From: Pseudomonas sp. 31-12
Lineage (GTDB): Bacteria > Pseudomonadota > Gammaproteobacteria > Pseudomonadales > Pseudomonadaceae
DNA length: 64,000 nucleotides
Direction: 5' to 3'
NCBI RefSeq assembly: GCF_003151075.1
Contig: NZ_CP029482.1
Coordinates: 5,704,001 to 5,768,000, forward strand
Part shown: positions 1-8,149 of the stretch, piece by piece
How positions within the stretch are numbered: position 1 is the first letter of the stretch
Layout: each line of letters starts with the position of its first letter
Program-made: the position numbers and the translations under genes
Notes under the pieces: generated by a model
What the model was told of the DNA's origin: nothing
Database searches by the model: none
What the model saw: the letters and a program-made list of their open reading frames with translations, nothing else

Positions 1-140
1 AGCGGGCGGGGGCGGAGTCTGAAGGGTAGTGGCTGGGAATGGCGGGATGGTTCTGATGTCGGTCGGCGAGGTGTGAAGTCTGGGGGAGCGGACTGCTTGG
101 GATGATGGTAGGGCATTCAGGATTGATGTTGGATGGTCTG

Positions 141-172
141 GCGCTTTCGCGAGCAAGCTTTGCTCCTACAGG
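141..172. repeat. Degenerate single REP element
   Basis: One REP-like half-site (core TCGCGAGCAAGC followed by GCTCCTACAG), diverged from the cleaner GCTCCCACAG copies elsewhere in the window. The first 140 bases before it hold no gene I can support. Confidence 0.5.
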
Positions 173-221
173 GTTTGCGGTGAATTGACTGGCATTGTTA
201 GCCCCGAGTTCTTTCGGGGCT

Positions 222-347
222 TTCGACCTGCTGGTGATGCCCTGCCCGTTGACCGCGATGATGCGTTTGTTGGCAAACACCAAGCCGTCGCGCATGGATT
301 TGCAGGAGGCGGTGATTTGCTCCCCTTCCAGTAGCAACCAAGTATGA
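222..347 (-). pseudogene. Remnant of a bacterial PH-domain (bPH) gene
   Basis: Read on the minus strand this stretch encodes LLLEGEQITASCKSMRDGL followed by VFANKRIIAVNGQGIT. This aligns without gaps to the centre of the intact PH-domain protein at 6412..6780 (LLLDGEQVIDSYKSMRDGV, then VFTNKRIIAVNVQGLT). The codons before and after the match are lost: there is no start codon, and the C-terminal third is missing. DNA identity to the paralogue is also visible by eye. I read it as a broken duplicate copy; it lies between a REP element and the ion channel gene. The function was presumably that of the paralogue, which is itself unknown. Confidence 0.7.
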
Positions 348-349
348 CT

Positions 350-709
350 TCACGCCGTCGGCTTACCCGGCTCGTCCTGCCCCGCCGCCCGCACTGCAAT
401 CTCAATCGCCCGAACACTGATCGCCGCAAATATCGCGGTCATCAGCACCCCGTTGAACCCCAACAAAATCGCCAGAATCCGCGAGACGCCAAGTTTCGGC
501 ACGAGTTCTCCATAGCCAATGGTCAAACCGGTCACGAAGCCGAAATAGATGCCGTCAAAAGGATCCCACCCCTCCAGGTAGCTGATGATGAGGCCGAACA
601 GCACGATAAGAAAAAACAGTACGGAAAAGATCGGCCAGACAACACGCAAGTAGAACCCGATTGCTTTGAAGAATTCTCGACGGACGTGCGATGCATGAGT
701 GGGCTTCAT
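350..709 (-). CDS. Small two-TM potassium channel family protein
   Basis: Predicted inner-membrane ion channel subunit of 119 aa. Two hydrophobic segments (about residues 25-44 and 78-100) flank a pore loop carrying the K+ selectivity filter TIGYG at residues 63-67, the hallmark of the Ion_trans_2 (PF07885) two-TM channels. No cytoplasmic RCK/TrkA-N domain follows the second helix, so gating is probably simple or relies on a partner. It is expected to assemble as a tetramer. It is monocistronic and followed by the PH-domain pseudogene. Family assignment is firm from the filter; physiological role is inferred. Confidence 0.85.
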   Translation of the reverse strand: MKPTHASHVRREFFKAIGFYLRVVWPIFSVLFFLIVLFGLIISYLEGWDPFDGIYFGFVTGLTIGYGELVPKLGVSRILAILLGFNGVLMTAIFAAISVRAIEIAVRAAGQDEPGKPTA

Positions 710-1145
710 GTCATGGGCTTCCTGAGGTTTGCCTGAGCGGCAGGCGTATTAACACTCCATCAGCTTGGCACAAGCGCTGGAAACTGGTGCATCAGCAGCG
801 GGTCGGGGGTGGTTCAAGCACGATTCGCGATAGCGTTGCACATAGTCCCCGACCATTCAGGGACGACGCCTCCGGCCGCACTCTTCTAGACTCAATAGAA
901 GGTCGTAGAAAGAACCGAACACGTCGCTTTGGTGCTGTTGAATCAAAAGCAGCGTGGCAAGCTGCCTTAATGCCCTTTAAGAGGTGCGGCAAAGACCGCA
1001 ACGGGCACAACAAGATGCCCGCCAAGGGTGCCCTGGCCAACGGCCTGAAATTGCCACGATTCCGTGACGTGGTGTGAGTGCCGCAGCCGACACTTTCGGA
1101 CGACCGACAACCTTCTGGTTTGTCCGTGACCGTGAGGATTGCTGA
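710..1145. other. Intergenic region upstream of fdsGBAD
   Basis: About 435 bases without a gene I can support; the open frames here overlap one another on both strands and have no ribosome site or family features. It must carry the divergent promoters of the channel gene and the fds operon. The 3' half contains a run of short inverted repeats listed separately. No adjacent LysR-type regulator gene is present, although fds operons in other bacteria often have one. Confidence 0.5.
985..1038 (+). promoter_or_regulatory. Three tandem hairpins in the fds leader region
   Basis: Three consecutive inverted repeats lie 108-161 bases before the fdsG start: TGCGG/CCGCA (985-989 with 996-1000), CGGGCA/TGCCCG (1002-1007 with 1016-1021), and an imperfect CCAaGGG/CCCTGG (1022-1036). 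The first two have A-rich loops (CAAAGA and CAACAAGA). They could form a structured 5' leader if transcription starts upstream, or simply be operator DNA. I recognise no known riboswitch consensus in them. Confidence 0.35.
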
Positions 1146-1622
1146 ATGCCTGATGAGACGTTGCACGTGCCTTTGGTCAACAGCCTGCTGGAGCGCCACA
1201 AGGGCTCTGCGGGCGCACTGTTGCCCATTCTTCATGATATTCAGGAACGCATCGGTTACATCCCCGATGCGGCCGTCCCCGAGATTGCCCACGCGCTCAA
1301 CCAGAGTCAGGCCGAGATTCGTGGGGTGATCAGCTTTTACCATGACTTCCGTACTGCGCCTCCGGCCCGACACATTCTGCGGTTGTGCCGCGCAGAGTCG
1401 TGCAAGAGTCGCGGTGCCGAGCAGCTTGCGGCGCAGTTGCGTGAACGTCTGCAATTGGACGATCACGGCAGCAGCGCCGATGGCAGCATCAGTTTGCGTC
1501 CGGTGTATTGCCTCGGGGCTTGTGCTTGCTCGCCCGCTCTGGAGCTGGATGGGCGGGTGCATGCGCGGCTGAGTGCTGAGCGTCTGGATGCTTTGCTCGA
1601 CGCTTGCCGGGAGGACGCATGA
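1146..1622 (+). CDS. fdsG: NAD-dependent formate dehydrogenase gamma subunit
   Basis: FdsG (158 aa) is the NuoE-like thioredoxin-fold [2Fe-2S] subunit of the soluble molybdenum formate dehydrogenase, working with FdsB to pass electrons from formate to NAD+. The four cluster cysteines are visible as C81, C86, C122 and C126 (CRAESC and CLGAC). The N-terminal half matches the NuoE helical region (ERIGYIP, GVISFYHDF). A ribosome site (GTGAGGAT) precedes the ATG. The stop overlaps the start of fdsB, indicating translational coupling in fdsGBAD. NuoE of complex I is the alternative, but the downstream FdsA and FdsD exclude it. Confidence 0.95.
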   Translation: MPDETLHVPLVNSLLERHKGSAGALLPILHDIQERIGYIPDAAVPEIAHALNQSQAEIRGVISFYHDFRTAPPARHILRLCRAESCKSRGAEQLAAQLRERLQLDDHGSSADGSISLRPVYCLGACACSPALELDGRVHARLSAERLDALLDACREDA

Positions 1623-3181
1623 TGCCGTTGCTCTATTTGCCCAGTGATTCGCTGGCCCGTGCGGTGGGTGCCAATGAGGTGGCGGTGGCCCTGATCACTC
1701 AGGCCCGGGAACGCAATCTGCCACTGGAGTTGCAGCGCACCAGTTCGCGCGGCCTGTATTGGCTGGAACCGCTGTTGGAAGTGGAGAGCCCGCAAGGCCG
1801 GATCGGCTTCGGTCCGCTGACCACCGCCGATGTGCCGTCCGTGCTCGAAGCCTTGCAAGGTGAACCGTCCGCGCATCCACTGGCCTTGGGGCTGGTGGAA
1901 GAATTGCCTTATCTGAAGACTCAACAACGGCTGCTGTTTGCCCGCGCCGGTATTACACGACCGCTGTCGCTGGATGATTATCGGGCCCATGGCGGTTTCG
2001 AGGGTTTAACGAGGGCCGTGGCCGTTGGCGGTGAGCAAACCGCGACGGAGGTGTTCGATTCAGGCCTGCGTGGCCGTGGCGGCGCGGCCTTCCCCGCCGG
2101 GATCAAATGGCGCACGGTGCGCGCTACCGAAGCAGCGCAGAAGTACATTGTGTGCAACGCCGACGAAGGCGACTCCGGTACTTTCGCCGACCGCATGCTG
2201 ATGGAGGGCGACCCTTTCCTGTTGATCGAAGGCATGGCCATTGCCGGCATTACCGTCGGCGCCACTTACGGCTACATCTATGTACGCTCGGAATATCCAG
2301 ACGCCGTGGCGACACTGCGCCAGGCGCTGAACCTGGCTCGAGCCGCCGGTTACCTCGGCGCCAATGTCGGCGGCAGCGGCCAGGCTTTCGATATGGAAGT
2401 GCGGGTCGGTGCCGGCGCTTACATCTGCGGTGAAGAAACCGCGCTGTTGGACTCGCTCGAAGGCAAGCGCGGGATCGTGCGCGCCAAACCGCCGATCCCG
2501 GCGCTGAAGGGGCTGTTCGGCCTGCCGACGCTGGTGCACAACGTGCTGACCCTGGCCTCGGTGCCGCTGATTCTCGCCAAGGGCGCGCAGTTTTATCGCG
2601 ATTACGGCATGGGCCGCTCCCTGGGCACCATGCCTTTCCAATTGGCGGGCAATATTCGTCACGGCGGCTTGGTGGAACGGGCGTTTGGCCTGACCTTGCG
2701 GGAACTGGTGGAAGACTACGGCGGCGGCACCGCCAGTGGCCGGCCGCTGAAGGCCGCGCAGGTGGGCGGCCCGCTCGGCACGTGGGTGCCGCCGTCGCAA
2801 TTCGACACGCCGCTGGATTACGAAGCCTTCGCCGCCATGGGCGCGATGCTCGGTCACGGTGGTGTGGTGGTGGCGGATGACACGGTGGACATGGCTCAAA
2901 TGGCGCGTTTCGCCATGCAGTTTTGCGCCGAGGAATCCTGCGGCAAATGCACGCCCTGCCGTATCGGCTCGACCCGGGGCGTTGAGGTGATTGACCGCCT
3001 GTTGGCCGCGCCGGACCAGAGCGGTCGCAATGAGCAGGTCATCATCCTCAAGGACCTGTGCGACACGATGCAATACGGTTCGCTGTGTGCCTTGGGCGGC
3101 ATGGCCCCCTTTCCCGTGGCCAGCGCCCTCAAGTACTTCCCCGCCGACTTCGGTCTGCAATCTTCGGAGGCCGACCAATGA
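1622..3181 (+). CDS. fdsB: NAD-dependent formate dehydrogenase beta subunit
   Basis: FdsB (519 aa) is the NuoF-like diaphorase subunit that binds FMN and NAD(H) and one [4Fe-4S] cluster. Visible motifs are the glycine-rich nucleotide loop GLRGRGGAAFPAGIKW, the FMN-binding CNADEGDSGTFADR, and the cluster ligands ESCGKCTPCR with a further Cys about 40 residues later. Two ATGs lie side by side (1619 and 1622); I chose 1622 because the GGGAGGA site at 1609-1615 then has a 6-base spacing rather than 3. It overlaps fdsG at one end and shares four bases with fdsA at the other. Confidence 0.95.
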   Translation: MPLLYLPSDSLARAVGANEVAVALITQARERNLPLELQRTSSRGLYWLEPLLEVESPQGRIGFGPLTTADVPSVLEALQGEPSAHPLALGLVEELPYLKTQQRLLFARAGITRPLSLDDYRAHGGFEGLTRAVAVGGEQTATEVFDSGLRGRGGAAFPAGIKWRTVRATEAAQKYIVCNADEGDSGTFADRMLMEGDPFLLIEGMAIAGITVGATYGYIYVRSEYPDAVATLRQALNLARAAGYLGANVGGSGQAFDMEVRVGAGAYICGEETALLDSLEGKRGIVRAKPPIPALKGLFGLPTLVHNVLTLASVPLILAKGAQFYRDYGMGRSLGTMPFQLAGNIRHGGLVERAFGLTLRELVEDYGGGTASGRPLKAAQVGGPLGTWVPPSQFDTPLDYEAFAAMGAMLGHGGVVVADDTVDMAQMARFAMQFCAEESCGKCTPCRIGSTRGVEVIDRLLAAPDQSGRNEQVIILKDLCDTMQYGSLCALGGMAPFPVASALKYFPADFGLQSSEADQ

Positions 3182-6060
3182 TCACCCTCTTCGACCCGAA
3201 AACCGATATCGATCTTGGAACGCCGGCCCGCGACAGCGACGTGCAAGTCACGCTGAACATCGACGGCCGCAGCATCAGTGTGCCCGAAGGCACCTCGGTG
3301 ATGCGCGCCGCCGCGCTGTTGGGCACCACCATTCCAAAACTGTGTGCCACCGACAGCCTGGAAGCCTTCGGCTCCTGCCGCATGTGCCTGGTGGAGATCG
3401 ATGGCATGCGCGGTTATCCGGCGTCTTGCACCACGCCGGTCACCGAAGGCATGACCGTACACACCCAGACGCCGAAACTCGCGACCCTGCGCCGCAACGT
3501 CATGGAGTTGTACATCTCCGATCACCCGCTGGACTGCCTGACCTGCTCGGCCAACGGCAATTGCGAGCTGCAAACCGTCGCCGGCCAAGTCGGGCTGCGG
3601 GAAGTGCGTTACGGCTATGAAGGCGAAAACCATCTGGCTGACGTCAAGGACACCTCCAACCCGTATTTCGACTACGACCCGAGCAAGTGCATCGTCTGCA
3701 ACCGCTGCGTGCGCGCCTGCGAAGAAACTCAGGGCACCTTTGCACTGACCATTACCGGGCGCGGTTTTGAATCCCGGGTAGCCGCTGCTGGTGGCGATAA
3801 TTTCCTCGACTCGGAATGCGTGTCCTGCGGCGCCTGTGTGCAGGCCTGCCCGACCGCGACCTTGATGGAAAAAAGCGTGGTCGAACTGGGTCAGCCTGAG
3901 CGCAGCGTGATCACTACCTGCGCCTATTGCGGCGTGGGCTGTTCGTTCCGTGCCGAGATGAAAGGCGACCAGCTGGTGCGCATGGTTCCGGACAAGAACG
4001 GCCAGGCCAACCACGGCCACTCTTGCGTCAAGGGGCGCTTTGCCTGGGGCTACGCCACTCACCCGGATCGCATCACCAAGCCGATGATCCGCCAGCACAT
4101 CAACGACCCGTGGCAGGAAGTCAGCTGGGATGAAGCGGTGACCTACGCCGCCAGCGAATTCCGCCGGTTGCAGCAAAAGTACGGTCGCGACTCGATTGGC
4201 GGCATCACCTCCAGCCGTTGCACCAACGAAGAAACCTATCTGGTGCAAAAACTGGTGCGCGCCGCGTTCGGCAACAACAACGTCGACACCTGTGCGCGGG
4301 TCTGCCACTCGCCGACCGGCTATGGCCTGAAACAAACCCTTGGCGAGTCCGCCGGTACGCAGAGTTTCGATTCGGTGATGCAGGCCGACGTGATCCTGGT
4401 GATGGGCGCCAACCCCAGCGACGCCCACCCGGTGTTCGCCTCTCAGCTCAAACGCCGCTTGCGTGAAGGCGCGCGGCTGATCGTCATCGACCCGCGCCGC
4501 ATTGATCTGGTGGACTCGGTGCATGCCCGCGCCGAACTGCACCTGGCCCTGCGCCCGGGCACCAACGTCGCCATGCTCAATGCGTTGGCCCACGTCATCG
4601 TCACCGAAGGTCTGCTCGATCAGGCCTTTATCGACGAACGTTGCGAGGGCAGCGATTTTGCGCGCTGGAGTGAGTTCGTCAGCCGTGTGGAAAACGCGCC
4701 GGAAGTGCTTGGCGACATTTGCGGGGTAGACGCTGCCGATATCCGTGCCGCCGCCCGTCTGTACGCGGGTGCCGGCAATGCGGCGATCTACTACGGCCTG
4801 GGCATCACCGAACACAGCCAGGGCAGCACCGCGGTCATGGGTATCGCCAACCTCGCCATGGCTACCGGCAACATCGGCCGCGAAGGCGTCGGCGTGAATC
4901 CGCTGCGCGGACAGAACAACGTCCAGGGCTCCTGCGACATGGGCTCCTTCCCCCACGAGCTGCCCGGTTACCGGCACATCTCCAACGAAGTGGTACGGGC
5001 GCAATTCGAACAAGCGTGGAACGTGACCTTGCAACCCGATCCGGGCCTGCGCATTCCCAACATGTTCGAATCTGCGCTGGCCGGCAGTTTCAAAGGCCTG
5101 TATTGCCAGGGCGAAGACATCGCCCAGAGCGACCCGAATACCCAGCACGTCACCGCGGCCCTGTCGGCCATGGAATGCGTGGTGGTGCAGGACATTTTCC
5201 TCAACGAAACCGCCCGGTTCGCCCACGTGTTCCTGCCGGGCAGTTCGTTCCTGGAAAAGGACGGCACTTTCACCAACGCCGAGCGGCGTATCTCGCGGGT
5301 GCGCAAGGTCATGGAGCCGCTGGGCGGCAAGGCAGACTGGGAAGGCACGGTGGCACTGGCCAACGCGTTGGGCTACCCGATGAACTACACGCATCCGTCG
5401 CAAATCATGGATGAAATCGCCAGCCTGACGCCGACCTTCACCAACGTCAGCTACGCCGCACTGGACAGCCACGGCAGCCTGCAATGGCCGTGCAACGCCG
5501 CGGCACCGGACGGCACGCCGACCATGCACATCGATCAATTCGTGCGCGGCAAGGGGCGCTTCATGCTCACCGGTTACGTGCCCACCGAGGAGAAGGTCAA
5601 CAATCGCTATCCGCTGCTGCTGACCACCGGGCGCATCCTCAGTCAGTACAACGTGGGCGCTCAGACGCGGCGTACCGAAAACGTCGCCTGGCACGACGAA
5701 GACCGTCTGGAAATCCACCCGACCGACGCCGAGAGCCGCGGCATCAATGAAGGTGACTGGGTTGGCATCGGCAGCCGCGCCGGCCAAACCGTACTGCGTG
5801 CGCGGGTTACCGAACGGGTCGCCCCGGGCGTGGTGTACACCACGTTCCACTTCCCGGAATCGGGGGCCAACGTCATTACCACCGACAACTCGGACTGGGC
5901 CACCAACTGTCCGGAGTACAAGGTCACCGCCGTCGAAGTCAGCCGCGTCTACCACCCTTCCGAATGGCAAAAACGCTATCAGGCCTTCAGCGACGAACAG
6001 GACCGTCTGCTCAAGGAACGCCGGCATGCCCGTGGCGCTAAAGCGGAGGTGCGCCGATGA
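3178..6060 (+). CDS. fdsA: NAD-dependent formate dehydrogenase alpha (catalytic) subunit
   Basis: FdsA (960 aa) oxidises formate to CO2 at a bis-MGD molybdenum site in the cytoplasm. Cluster ligands run in order: [2Fe-2S] C56/C67/C70/C84; His-ligated cluster H116, C120, C123, C129; ferredoxin pair C171/174/177/181 and C214/217/220/224; and the Mo-proximal [4Fe-4S] C248/251/255/283. The catalytic Cys-His pair is C376-H377 in VCHSPTGYG, as in Rhodobacter FdsA, so Mo ligation is by cysteine rather than selenocysteine. The C-terminal part is the molydopterin dinucleotide-binding domain. Start ATG overlaps the fdsB stop (ATGA). The ORF can be extended upstream inside fdsB, but that extension has no family support. 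Confidence 0.96.
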   Translation: MITLFDPKTDIDLGTPARDSDVQVTLNIDGRSISVPEGTSVMRAAALLGTTIPKLCATDSLEAFGSCRMCLVEIDGMRGYPASCTTPVTEGMTVHTQTPKLATLRRNVMELYISDHPLDCLTCSANGNCELQTVAGQVGLREVRYGYEGENHLADVKDTSNPYFDYDPSKCIVCNRCVRACEETQGTFALTITGRGFESRVAAAGGDNFLDSECVSCGACVQACPTATLMEKSVVELGQPERSVITTCAYCGVGCSFRAEMKGDQLVRMVPDKNGQANHGHSCVKGRFAWGYATHPDRITKPMIRQHINDPWQEVSWDEAVTYAASEFRRLQQKYGRDSIGGITSSRCTNEETYLVQKLVRAAFGNNNVDTCARVCHSPTGYGLKQTLGESAGTQSFDSVMQADVILVMGANPSDAHPVFASQLKRRLREGARLIVIDPRRIDLVDSVHARAELHLALRPGTNVAMLNALAHVIVTEGLLDQAFIDERCEGSDFARWSEFVSRVENAPEVLGDICGVDAADIRAAARLYAGAGNAAIYYGLGITEHSQGSTAVMGIANLAMATGNIGREGVGVNPLRGQNNVQGSCDMGSFPHELPGYRHISNEVVRAQFEQAWNVTLQPDPGLRIPNMFESALAGSFKGLYCQGEDIAQSDPNTQHVTAALSAMECVVVQDIFLNETARFAHVFLPGSSFLEKDGTFTNAERRISRVRKVMEPLGGKADWEGTVALANALGYPMNYTHPSQIMDEIASLTPTFTNVSYAALDSHGSLQWPCNAAAPDGTPTMHIDQFVRGKGRFMLTGYVPTEEKVNNRYPLLLTTGRILSQYNVGAQTRRTENVAWHDEDRLEIHPTDAESRGINEGDWVGIGSRAGQTVLRARVTERVAPGVVYTTFHFPESGANVITTDNSDWATNCPEYKVTAVEVSRVYHPSEWQKRYQAFSDEQDRLLKERRHARGAKAEVRR

Positions 6061-6278
6061 GTACGGAGAACCTGATCAAGATGGTCAACCAGATCGCCCT
6101 GTACTTCGCCACCGAACCGGACGAGCAAGCGGCCGTGCTCGGTGTGCGTAATCATCTGCAGATGTACTGGACGCCGGGCATGCGCAAGGAATTGCTGGCC
6201 TGGCAGACGGAACATCAAGGGGCAGATTTGCACCCGTTGGCGCAGGCTGCGGTCAGTGGCGCGGGGTGGGAGGCTTAG
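6057..6278 (+). CDS. fdsD: Formate dehydrogenase delta subunit
   Basis: FdsD (73 aa) is the small stabilising subunit found at the end of fds operons. The family signature is visible: NQIALYFATEPDEQAAVLGV and a following block with HLQMYWTPGMRKEL. Its ATG overlaps the fdsA stop (ATGA). No fdsC (the chaperone that matures the Mo cofactor) lies between fdsA and fdsD, unlike the fdsGBACD order of Cupriavidus and Rhodobacter; a homologue would have to be elsewhere. A GTGGGAG/CTCCCAC hairpin (6266-6286) straddles the stop codon, without a T-run. Confidence 0.93.
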   Translation: MSTENLIKMVNQIALYFATEPDEQAAVLGVRNHLQMYWTPGMRKELLAWQTEHQGADLHPLAQAAVSGAGWEA

Positions 6279-6310
6279 GCTCCCACGATCTTGAGACTAG
6301 CTAAAAACCT

Positions 6311-6400
6311 GTGGGAGCGAGCCTGCTCGCGATGAGGCCAGTACATTCAGCATCAATGTTGACTGAACTGACGCTATCGCGAGCAGGCTCGCTCCCACAG
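6311..6400. repeat. REP doublet (inverted pair)
   Basis: Two REP units in opposite orientation: GTGGGAGCGAGCCTGCTCGC from 6311 and its near-perfect inverse ending GCTCGCTCCCACAG at 6400, spaced by about 35 bases. This is the standard Pseudomonas inverted REP pair and lies between convergent fdsD and the PH-domain gene. Confidence 0.9.
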
Positions 6401-6411
6401 GGGTTGTGTGT

Positions 6412-6780
6412 TCAGAGCAAATGCTTGGAAATCAGCTTCGAAATTTCCACCATCGATGTCTTCCCGGTGAACTCGAACTTCACCTTCCCCAACGACGAAA
6501 AATAAATCTCCAATTCGGAGTCCAGGTCAAACGTGCCGGACGTTTCCACCGAATACGCCACGATGTTTTTGTACGGCAACGAGGTGAAGTCTTTCTTGCT
6601 GCCGGTAAGGCCCTGGACGTTGACGGCGATGATCCGCTTGTTGGTAAACACCACGCCATCGCGCATGGATTTGTAGGAGTCGATGACCTGCTCCCCATCC
6701 AGTAGCAGCGCAGTGACGCGTTCGGCGTATTCGTCGTTCTGCTTGAGTTTGAAGAAGCCTTTGTTGTTGAAATCAATCAT
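6412..6780 (-). CDS. Bacterial PH-domain protein (bPH_1-like)
   Basis: A 122-aa cytoplasmic protein that is essentially one bacterial PH domain. The central block (SMRDGVVFTNKRIIAV, then VQGLTGSKKDF and LPYKNI) matches the PF08000-type YvbH/bPH family, with a predicted C-terminal helix (SMVEISKLISKHLL). It has no signal peptide or membrane segment. The function of these proteins is not established; they may bind membranes or partners. The gene stands alone between the REP pair and a convergently unrelated kinase gene. A degenerate copy lies at 222..347. Confidence 0.85.
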   Translation of the reverse strand: MIDFNNKGFFKLKQNDEYAERVTALLLDGEQVIDSYKSMRDGVVFTNKRIIAVNVQGLTGSKKDFTSLPYKNIVAYSVETSGTFDLDSELEIYFSSLGKVKFEFTGKTSMVEISKLISKHLL

Positions 6781-6808
6781 CTGTCATTCCCTGTTTTCAA
6801 ATGAACCT

Positions 6809-8149
6809 CTAAACCGGATGCACCGGCAACACCACCAACGCTTCCAGCCCGCCCTTCGACCGATTACGCAGTTTCAGTTCCCCGCCGTGCTCCAACACTA
6901 TCGCCCGCGCCGCCGATAATCCCAAGCCCACGCCGCCGGTGCTTTTGTTTCGCGATCCTTCCATGCGAAAGAACGGCGCGAACACTTGTTCAAGGCTGGC
7001 CTCCGGAATCCCCGGCCCACGGTCCAGTACTTTGATCCGCACTTCCCCGGCATCAGGGATCAGCTCAATCGTCGGCTCACTCCCGTACTTGATCGCGTTA
7101 TCCAGCAGATTGGTCATCACCCGCTTAAGCCCCAGCGGTCGCCCGAAATACACCAGCCGCAACGGCCCGCTGAAGGCCATCTCAACACCTTGATCGCGAT
7201 AATCATCCAGCAAGGTTTGCAGCAGTTCAGCCAGATCAAACTGGGTCGCCGGTTCCAGCCGCGCATCATCCCGGAAGAATTCCAGCGCCGAATTAATCAT
7301 TGCCTGCATTTCATCCACGTCACGAAACAGCCGTTGCTGTTGCTCGCTGTCTTCAATGAATTCCCCGCGCAAGCGCATCCTCGTCAGGGGCGCGCGCAGG
7401 TCGTGGGAGATCGCGGCGAGCATTTGCGTGCGGTCGCGGATGAAGTGTTGCAACTGCGCCTGCATGGCATTGAAGGCGAGGATCGCCTGGCGGATTTCCT
7501 GGGGGCCGAGGGGTTCGATGGGTGGGGCGCGGAAGTCCACGCCGAAACGCCGTGCGCCTTCGGTGAAGTGTTGCAAAGGTGTGGCGAGGCGGCGAGTGGC
7601 AATCAGTGTGACGAGGGTGGTGGAGATCAGCACCAGCAGGATGACGATCAGGTAGCGTGGCGTATCGTCGAGGCCCCAATTGCGCGAGTGTGCGGCGAAA
7701 CTCAACCAAGAGTGGTCCGGCAGTTCGATCAGCAGCGCGTAATGCGCGTCCGCCGAGTTTTCCGTCCAGTCAGACGGCTCATAGACCTGGATTCGACCGG
7801 CGAATTTAAGCAGCGGCTGCAGGACGGTCGAGCCGATTTCGGAGTCCAGATCCTCCACCGGTGGCAGATCGAGTTCACGCCGATCAAGGTGCCAGCTAAC
7901 GGTGAAGCCATCATCGCTGACGGCTTGCGCCATTTGACTGCGCAGCGGCGCCGGGGCGGCCTGGATGATGCGGGTGATGGCGGCCATTTTATCGAGCAGC
8001 CCGGTTTCGGTCAGCGGCGGACGTGCCCACACGCCGGCCAATTGTATAAACAGTCCATTGAGCGCCAGAGAAATGAGCATCGCCAGAATGATGGTCAGGG
8101 CGATCCAACGCGCCACCGTGTCCCGGCGAATCCGCTTCAGCCAGATCAT
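6809..8149 (-). CDS. Sensor histidine kinase, EnvZ-like
   Basis: Inner-membrane kinase of 446 aa. TM1 spans about residues 16-38, a periplasmic region of about 120 residues follows, TM2 is about 166-184, then a HAMP linker. The DHp H-box AISHDLRAPLTRM places the phospho-accepting His at residue 249, and the HATPase domain shows N (NLLDNAIKYG), G1 (DRGPGIP) and G2 (GVGLGLS) boxes. It is translated with the response regulator: the ATG overlaps the regulator's stop by four bases. The signal cannot be told from the sequence; the short N-tail and H-box resemble EnvZ/CpxA-type kinases. Confidence 0.92.
   Translation of the reverse strand: MIWLKRIRRDTVARWIALTIILAMLISLALNGLFIQLAGVWARPPLTETGLLDKMAAITRIIQAAPAPLRSQMAQAVSDDGFTVSWHLDRRELDLPPVEDLDSEIGSTVLQPLLKFAGRIQVYEPSDWTENSADAHYALLIELPDHSWLSFAAHSRNWGLDDTPRYLIVILLVLISTTLVTLIATRRLATPLQHFTEGARRFGVDFRAPPIEPLGPQEIRQAILAFNAMQAQLQHFIRDRTQMLAAISHDLRAPLTRMRLRGEFIEDSEQQQRLFRDVDEMQAMINSALEFFRDDARLEPATQFDLAELLQTLLDDYRDQGVEMAFSGPLRLVYFGRPLGLKRVMTNLLDNAIKYGSEPTIELIPDAGEVRIKVLDRGPGIPEASLEQVFAPFFRMEGSRNKSTGGVGLGLSAARAIVLEHGGELKLRNRSKGGLEALVVLPVHPV

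Noticed and set aside
985..1038. Mini-ykkC, Moco or other known riboswitch before fdsG
   Set aside because: The hairpins lack the conserved loop sequences of those families that I know.
2896..6027. A 1043-residue open frame antisense to fdsA
   Set aside because: High-GC codon shadow of fdsA, rich in H, R, G and A; it lacks family features, and fdsA is firmly identified.
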